Source of the DNA: Oscillospiraceae bacterium
GTDB lineage: Bacteria; Bacillota; Clostridia; Oscillospirales; Acutalibacteraceae
DNA length: 42,942 bases
Direction of reading: 5' to 3'
Assembly (NCBI GenBank): GCA_009777055.1
Contig: WRMQ01000009.1
Coordinates: 1-42,942 of the forward strand
The notes beneath the pieces are model-generated. The model saw only the letters and a list, made by a program, of their open reading frames with translations, had not been told where the DNA came from and ran no database searches. Made by a program: the position numbers and the translations under genes. Positions 39,340 through 42,942 of the stretch are shown one piece after another. The first letter of the stretch is position 1, and each line of letters opens with the position of its first letter.

Positions 39340-39440
39340 CAATGAACAATGAATAATGAACAATTGAGCCGGTCCGCTGTTTATTTCGAACAGCGGACCG
39401 GCCTAATTGTTCATTGTTAATTGTTCACTGTTCATTGCTA
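39337..39440. repeat. Long inverted repeat: AACAATG heptads + CCGGTCCGCTGTT-TATTTCG-AACAGCGGACCGG + TTCATTG heptads
   Basis: 13-bp perfect GC stem extended by AT-rich complementary arms; overlaps the stops of both convergent genes. Confidence 0.85.
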
Positions 39441-39844
39441 ACCAATTCCGTTACGAGTCGCAGCTTGGCTAGCAGGGTTTGTTCCAGCGTGTTGACATGC
39501 CGCAGCATGTTGGCTACGCTCTCGTTGACCTCCAGCATTTTATCAATGTCGCCCGTGTTCGCGATCGCGGCCTGGATTTTTTCTCCCTCCGCGTTCATGA
39601 TGTGCGCCAGCGCGGCTTCGCCCAGCGCGATGCTTCCCATAATCCGCGCCGCCGCTTCGCGGATGTTTTCGCAGGGCGGCGGCGGAGGGCAGGGCTCCGG
39701 CGGGGGGCAGGGCGGCGGTTCGGGCGGTTCGGGCGGCGGTTCGGGGGGACAGCAGGACATCACCATATCATAGAGCGTGCGGTTGTTCCGCGAGAATCCA
39801 TATGCCAAGGCGAGCAGCAGCATCTTCAGCTCTTCGTCTCTCAT
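39425..39844 (-). CDS. Pro/Cys-rich protein with the SIALxEAA..NAEGEKIQ module (family member P1)
   Basis: CCPPEPPPEPPEPPPCPPPEPCPPPPPC linker, then ARIMGSIALGEAALAHIMNAEGEKIQAAI...HVNTLEQTLLAKLRLV; start chosen at internal Met (ORF track starts at GTG 39865). Confidence 0.75.
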   Translation of the reverse strand: MRDEELKMLLLALAYGFSRNNRTLYDMVMSCCPPEPPPEPPEPPPCPPPEPCPPPPPCENIREAAARIMGSIALGEAALAHIMNAEGEKIQAAIANTGDIDKMLEVNESVANMLRHVNTLEQTLLAKLRLVTELVSNEQ

Positions 39845-40004
39845 GGCCTCATTCTTTCTAAACACGGAATGCGCACGGAACCCGTCCCTGCTTATCTATA
39901 TGATGCCGCGGTGGCAAATTTGCCGGGGCGGCATATGATAGGGTGAAGAATCCTTTCAGCATTTGAGGGTGCTTCACATTTTGGACAAAAGGAGCTCGTT
40001 TGGG

Positions 40005-40337
40005 ATGTCAATGCCCCGAATTACAATTCCGGCATCAGTGACGGAAGAAAACGCACTGGCGAATATCATCGCCTCCATCGCCCTTGAGGAAGCCGCGCTC
40101 GCCCACATCATCAACGCGGAGGGCGAAAAAATTCAAAGAGTTGTGGGAACCTTTACGCCGGAAGGCGCGGCAGAACCGCTGGAACTCTTGGTTCCGGCAA
40201 CCGCCGAAGACATGCAGGCGATCAACACCGCCGTGGGCGAAATGATGGAGACCGTTTCGAGTATTGAAACATCGCTGCACAATAAGCTGAGGACCGTCTT
40301 GGCTGTCCTCGAAATTCCGGAAGCGGCAGGGCCGTAA
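40005..40337 (+). CDS. MSMPxI / NAEGEKIQ module protein, module only (P2)
   Basis: MSMPRITIPASVTEENALANIIASIALEEAALAHIINAEGEKIQRVVG...VSSIETSLHNKLRTVLAVLE. Confidence 0.8.
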   Translation: MSMPRITIPASVTEENALANIIASIALEEAALAHIINAEGEKIQRVVGTFTPEGAAEPLELLVPATAEDMQAINTAVGEMMETVSSIETSLHNKLRTVLAVLEIPEAAGP

Positions 40338-40434
40338 GAAAAAATTCTGTAAACCCGCCCGGCGCGTAACGAAGCGAAACATACCGCGTTGTGCGCGGCA
40401 AGGGCAAATACGTAATAGAAGGAGCCGATTCCCC

Positions 40435-41040
40435 ATGTCGATGCCCGAAATTAATTTGGAAGAAATTCTGCCAAGAGACGCGCTGGCGGCAGTTATGGCA
40501 TCCATCGCGCTGCAAGAGGCCGCGGTCGCGCATGTCTTGAACGCCGAGGGCGAAAAAATTCAGGCGGTCGTCGGAATGGCCGATGCCACACTGGAAGAGC
40601 TGCAGGGCATCAACGAATCCGTTGGCGACTTGACCGACAGCGTCTCGTCCCTGACCGGCGAGATGCAGCGAAAGCTGCGCACGGCCATGGAGGCCCTGTA
40701 TCCCGGCATGCTGCCCGAGATAACCGCGACCCTGACCGTCAGAATCGTAGACGAGGACGGCGTTCCCCTCAACGCGGCGGGCGCGCAGTTTATATTGTTC
40801 GACAGCGAGGAGCCCCCCAATGAGTTCGCCTCCTTCCCGGTGGGCAGCTCCATCCGGTTCAACAATATTCCGCCCGGGCTGTATACCCTGCAGCAGATAA
40901 CGGCGCCGGAAGGCCACGAGATTGACCCCAACGAGTATCCCGTTGTGGTGCTCAGCGACGGCTCCATTCTGTTCGACGGCGCGGATGCCAGCATACACAT
41001 TCCCACCATTACAAACGAAACCACGGTTGAAACCCCGTAA
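40435..41040 (+). CDS. MSMPxI / NAEGEKIQ module protein with one SpaA-like (prealbumin-fold) domain (P3)
   Basis: MSMPEINLEEILPRDALAAVMASIALQEAAVAHVLNAEGEKIQAVVG; LTVRIVDEDGVPLNAAGAQFILFD...NIPPGLYTLQQITAPEGHEIDP. Confidence 0.85.
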   Translation: MSMPEINLEEILPRDALAAVMASIALQEAAVAHVLNAEGEKIQAVVGMADATLEELQGINESVGDLTDSVSSLTGEMQRKLRTAMEALYPGMLPEITATLTVRIVDEDGVPLNAAGAQFILFDSEEPPNEFASFPVGSSIRFNNIPPGLYTLQQITAPEGHEIDPNEYPVVVLSDGSILFDGADASIHIPTITNETTVETP

Positions 41041-41076
41041 ATGCCAAAAGTTTTAAATTAGAAAGGACGCGCGCCT

Positions 41077-42039
41077 ATGTCGATGCCCGATATTGCTTTG
41101 ACAGTGATCGACCCCAGAACCGCGCTGGCGAGCATCATCGCCTCCATCGCGCTGCAGGAAGCGGCTGTGTCGCATGTGCTGAACGCGGAAGGTGAAAAAA
41201 TCCAGGCCGTCGTGGGTATGACAGGAGCGACTGTCGGGGATTTGCAGGATATCAACCGCTCCGTCATGGAAACGGTGGACAATGTCGCCTTGCTTGAAGA
41301 CGATTTGCGGAGCAAATTGCAGACCACCCTCAACGTGCTTTTCCCGCTGGCGAGCTTTGCCATTCGTTTTATAGACAGCTTCTCGGGAAGCCCCGTGAAC
41401 TGCCAATGCGCCTACTGCACGCTGACCAACGACACCACGGGAGAAAGCGACGGTATTTACGCCAGGGGCGATATTCTGCCTGTCACAAACCTGAAGCCGG
41501 GCAGCTATACGCTGCATATGCTTGACGCCTGCGCGGGACACGCGCACAACGAGAACGTGTTCGACATCTATGTCGACGCAAGGGGCAACGTCACATTCGA
41601 CGGCGCCGCGGTTACCGAGGGGACGCCAGCCGTCATTGAGCTGGACGAAGGCGCGTTTATGGCGGCGGCCCAGATCCAGGCCGCGCAGGAGCCCGCCGTG
41701 ACGGAGCCGCCTGCCGCGCCGCCGCCCGAACCAATGCCCGCGCCGCCCGAACCAACGCCCGAGCCGCCCGAGCTGCCCGCGCAGCCCCTGCCCGCGGCCG
41801 CGCCGCCTGTGACGCCGAAGCCCGACGCGAACCGCCAATATATCGTATACACGCTGACCAACAGCGCGACGGGAGAAACCACCACGTTTTATGAGAAGGA
41901 GTATTCCCGCATTCTCGCCAGCCTGCAGCCGGGCAGCTATACCCTGCATATGTTTGATGTATTCACGCGCAGGGAGAACGAGCTTGGCATTGAAGTGGAC
42001 GCCGACGGCAATGTCATGTTCAAGGCGCCGCAGCTGTAA
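41077..42039 (+). CDS. MSMPxI / NAEGEKIQ module protein with two SpaA-like domains and a Pro-rich linker (P4)
   Basis: MSMPDIALTVIDPRTALASIIASIALQEAAVSHVLNAEGEKIQAVVG; LKPGSYTLHMLDACAGH and LQPGSYTLHMFDVFTRR; linker PPAAPPPEPMPAPPEPTPEPPELPAQPLPAAAPP. Confidence 0.85.
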   Translation: MSMPDIALTVIDPRTALASIIASIALQEAAVSHVLNAEGEKIQAVVGMTGATVGDLQDINRSVMETVDNVALLEDDLRSKLQTTLNVLFPLASFAIRFIDSFSGSPVNCQCAYCTLTNDTTGESDGIYARGDILPVTNLKPGSYTLHMLDACAGHAHNENVFDIYVDARGNVTFDGAAVTEGTPAVIELDEGAFMAAAQIQAAQEPAVTEPPAAPPPEPMPAPPEPTPEPPELPAQPLPAAAPPVTPKPDANRQYIVYTLTNSATGETTTFYEKEYSRILASLQPGSYTLHMFDVFTRRENELGIEVDADGNVMFKAPQL

Positions 42040-42057
42040 CGCGTAAAAAAAGCCCCA

Positions 42058-42086
42058 CGCCGCCGGAACGCCATGTTCCGGCGGCG
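42058..42086 (+). terminator. Terminator-like hairpin CGCCGCCGGAAC-GCCAT-GTTCCGGCGGCG
   Basis: Perfect 12-bp stem, followed by TCCCTTTG; after P4. Confidence 0.65.
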
Positions 42087-42185
42087 TCCCTTTGTCCCGG
42101 AACGCGGCTGTTTATTTTGAATATAATAGAACAGCATATTTATATGCGATACTACAAAAATGCGACACTATAAAAAGAGGAGGGG

Positions 42186-42942
42186 GTGGCGTCTATCGTT
42201 TTTCCCGTCAGCAGTCACGCGCAGCTCACAAGCGCGCTTGCCAGCACGGAAACCAACATAGAAATCGTTGTGGGGCAAAGCTTCAGCGTCACCTCCGCGG
42301 TGGCGATTTCCGGCGCGGGCAAAACCATAACCATGACCTCCGGCACGGGAGGGCCGTATACGCTTCTCCGGGGCGCGACCGGAGTTCTGTTCACGCTTAC
42401 GGGCGCGGGCAGCACCGTGACCTTGACCAATATTCTGATTGACGGCAACAAAGCCACCACCGCCTACGCGACAAACGCGGGGGGAAGCCTGTTTTATGTC
42501 AACGCCGCCGCGCCCTCCGTCCCCAACCTCGTTGTCAGCAGCGGCGCGGCCATTCAAAACAACAAGAGCACCACGGGCAACGCCGCCGGCGTGCTCGTGG
42601 CCGCCGGCGGCTGGCTCCGGCTGCAAAACGGCGGCGCGGTGCGCTACAACGACGGCGGCAGCAACGGCGGCGTTTATTTGAACGGGACGGCGGCTGTCTC
42701 CTGCAGGATGGACATATACGGCGGCAGCCTTGACCACAACACGGGCACCAGCGTGGGCGGGGCCTACGTTCTGCGCTCGCAGCTGTACATGACAAGCGGC
42801 GCCATCGCCTATAACAACGGCGTCAACGGCGGCGGCGCTTATGTCAACGCGAACGCCACCTTTACCCTGGACGGCGGTTATGTGGAATACAACACCACGA
42901 TCGGCAGCGGCGCGGTGCACGGCGGCGGCATCGATCTTTCTG
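42186..42942 (+). CDS. Right-handed beta-helix / adhesin-like repeat protein, truncated by the window end
   Basis: Open frame from GTG 42186 to the last base: VASIVFPVSSHAQLTSALASTETNIEIVVGQSFSVTSAVAISGAGKTITMTS... with repeated GGxYxNxxxxxxxxGGxVxYN motifs; not in the ORF track because it is unterminated. Confidence 0.75.
   Translation, partial: MASIVFPVSSHAQLTSALASTETNIEIVVGQSFSVTSAVAISGAGKTITMTSGTGGPYTLLRGATGVLFTLTGAGSTVTLTNILIDGNKATTAYATNAGGSLFYVNAAAPSVPNLVVSSGAAIQNNKSTTGNAAGVLVAAGGWLRLQNGGAVRYNDGGSNGGVYLNGTAAVSCRMDIYGGSLDHNTGTSVGGAYVLRSQLYMTSGAIAYNNGVNGGGAYVNANATFTLDGGYVEYNTTIGSGAVHGGGIDLS

Noticed and set aside
40222-41949. Minus-strand ORFs opposite P2-P4 (258 aa, 298 aa)
   Set aside because: Antisense to well-supported genes with RBSs and paralogous conservation

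Overview
A 42.9-kb chromosomal window from what looks like a high-GC Clostridia/Firmicutes genome (inferred from the ClpX/ClpP/trigger-factor, Rnf and CdaR/PucR-type gene content). Most of it is core or housekeeping: GH16 glycosidase, ComEA-like HhH protein, malic enzyme, TypA/BipA, FtsE/FtsX plus an M23 hydrolase, ClpX-ClpP-Tig, ArgG, TrpS, an M28 peptidase, a CpsB-type phosphatase with a fused Wzz/BY-kinase, TadA, YefM-YoeB, TopB, a ZIP transporter, a MerR regulator and a complete rnfCDGEAB operon. The most unusual region is the right end (39.4-42.9 kb). It holds four genes sharing one ~70-aa module (SIALxEAAxxHxxNAEGEKIQ ... KLxTxLxxL), three of them beginning MSMPxI. They show a graded architecture (module alone, +SpaA-like domain, +two SpaA-like domains with a Pro linker, or +Pro/Cys-rich N-terminus) and are followed by a beta-helix adhesin-like ORF that runs off the window. 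None of these has an obvious signal peptide. Other notable signals: short AT-rich tandem duplications in many 5' leaders, several GTAGGGG/CCCCTAC-ended inverted-repeat elements, a GACCGGCC+AATTGTTCATTG repeat family sitting on gene stop codons, a MerR-type 19-bp-spacer promoter with a centred dyad, and a consensus promoter with 12-bp-phased GTAC operators in front of yefM-yoeB. All calls come from reading the sequence and supplied translations; no database searches were run.
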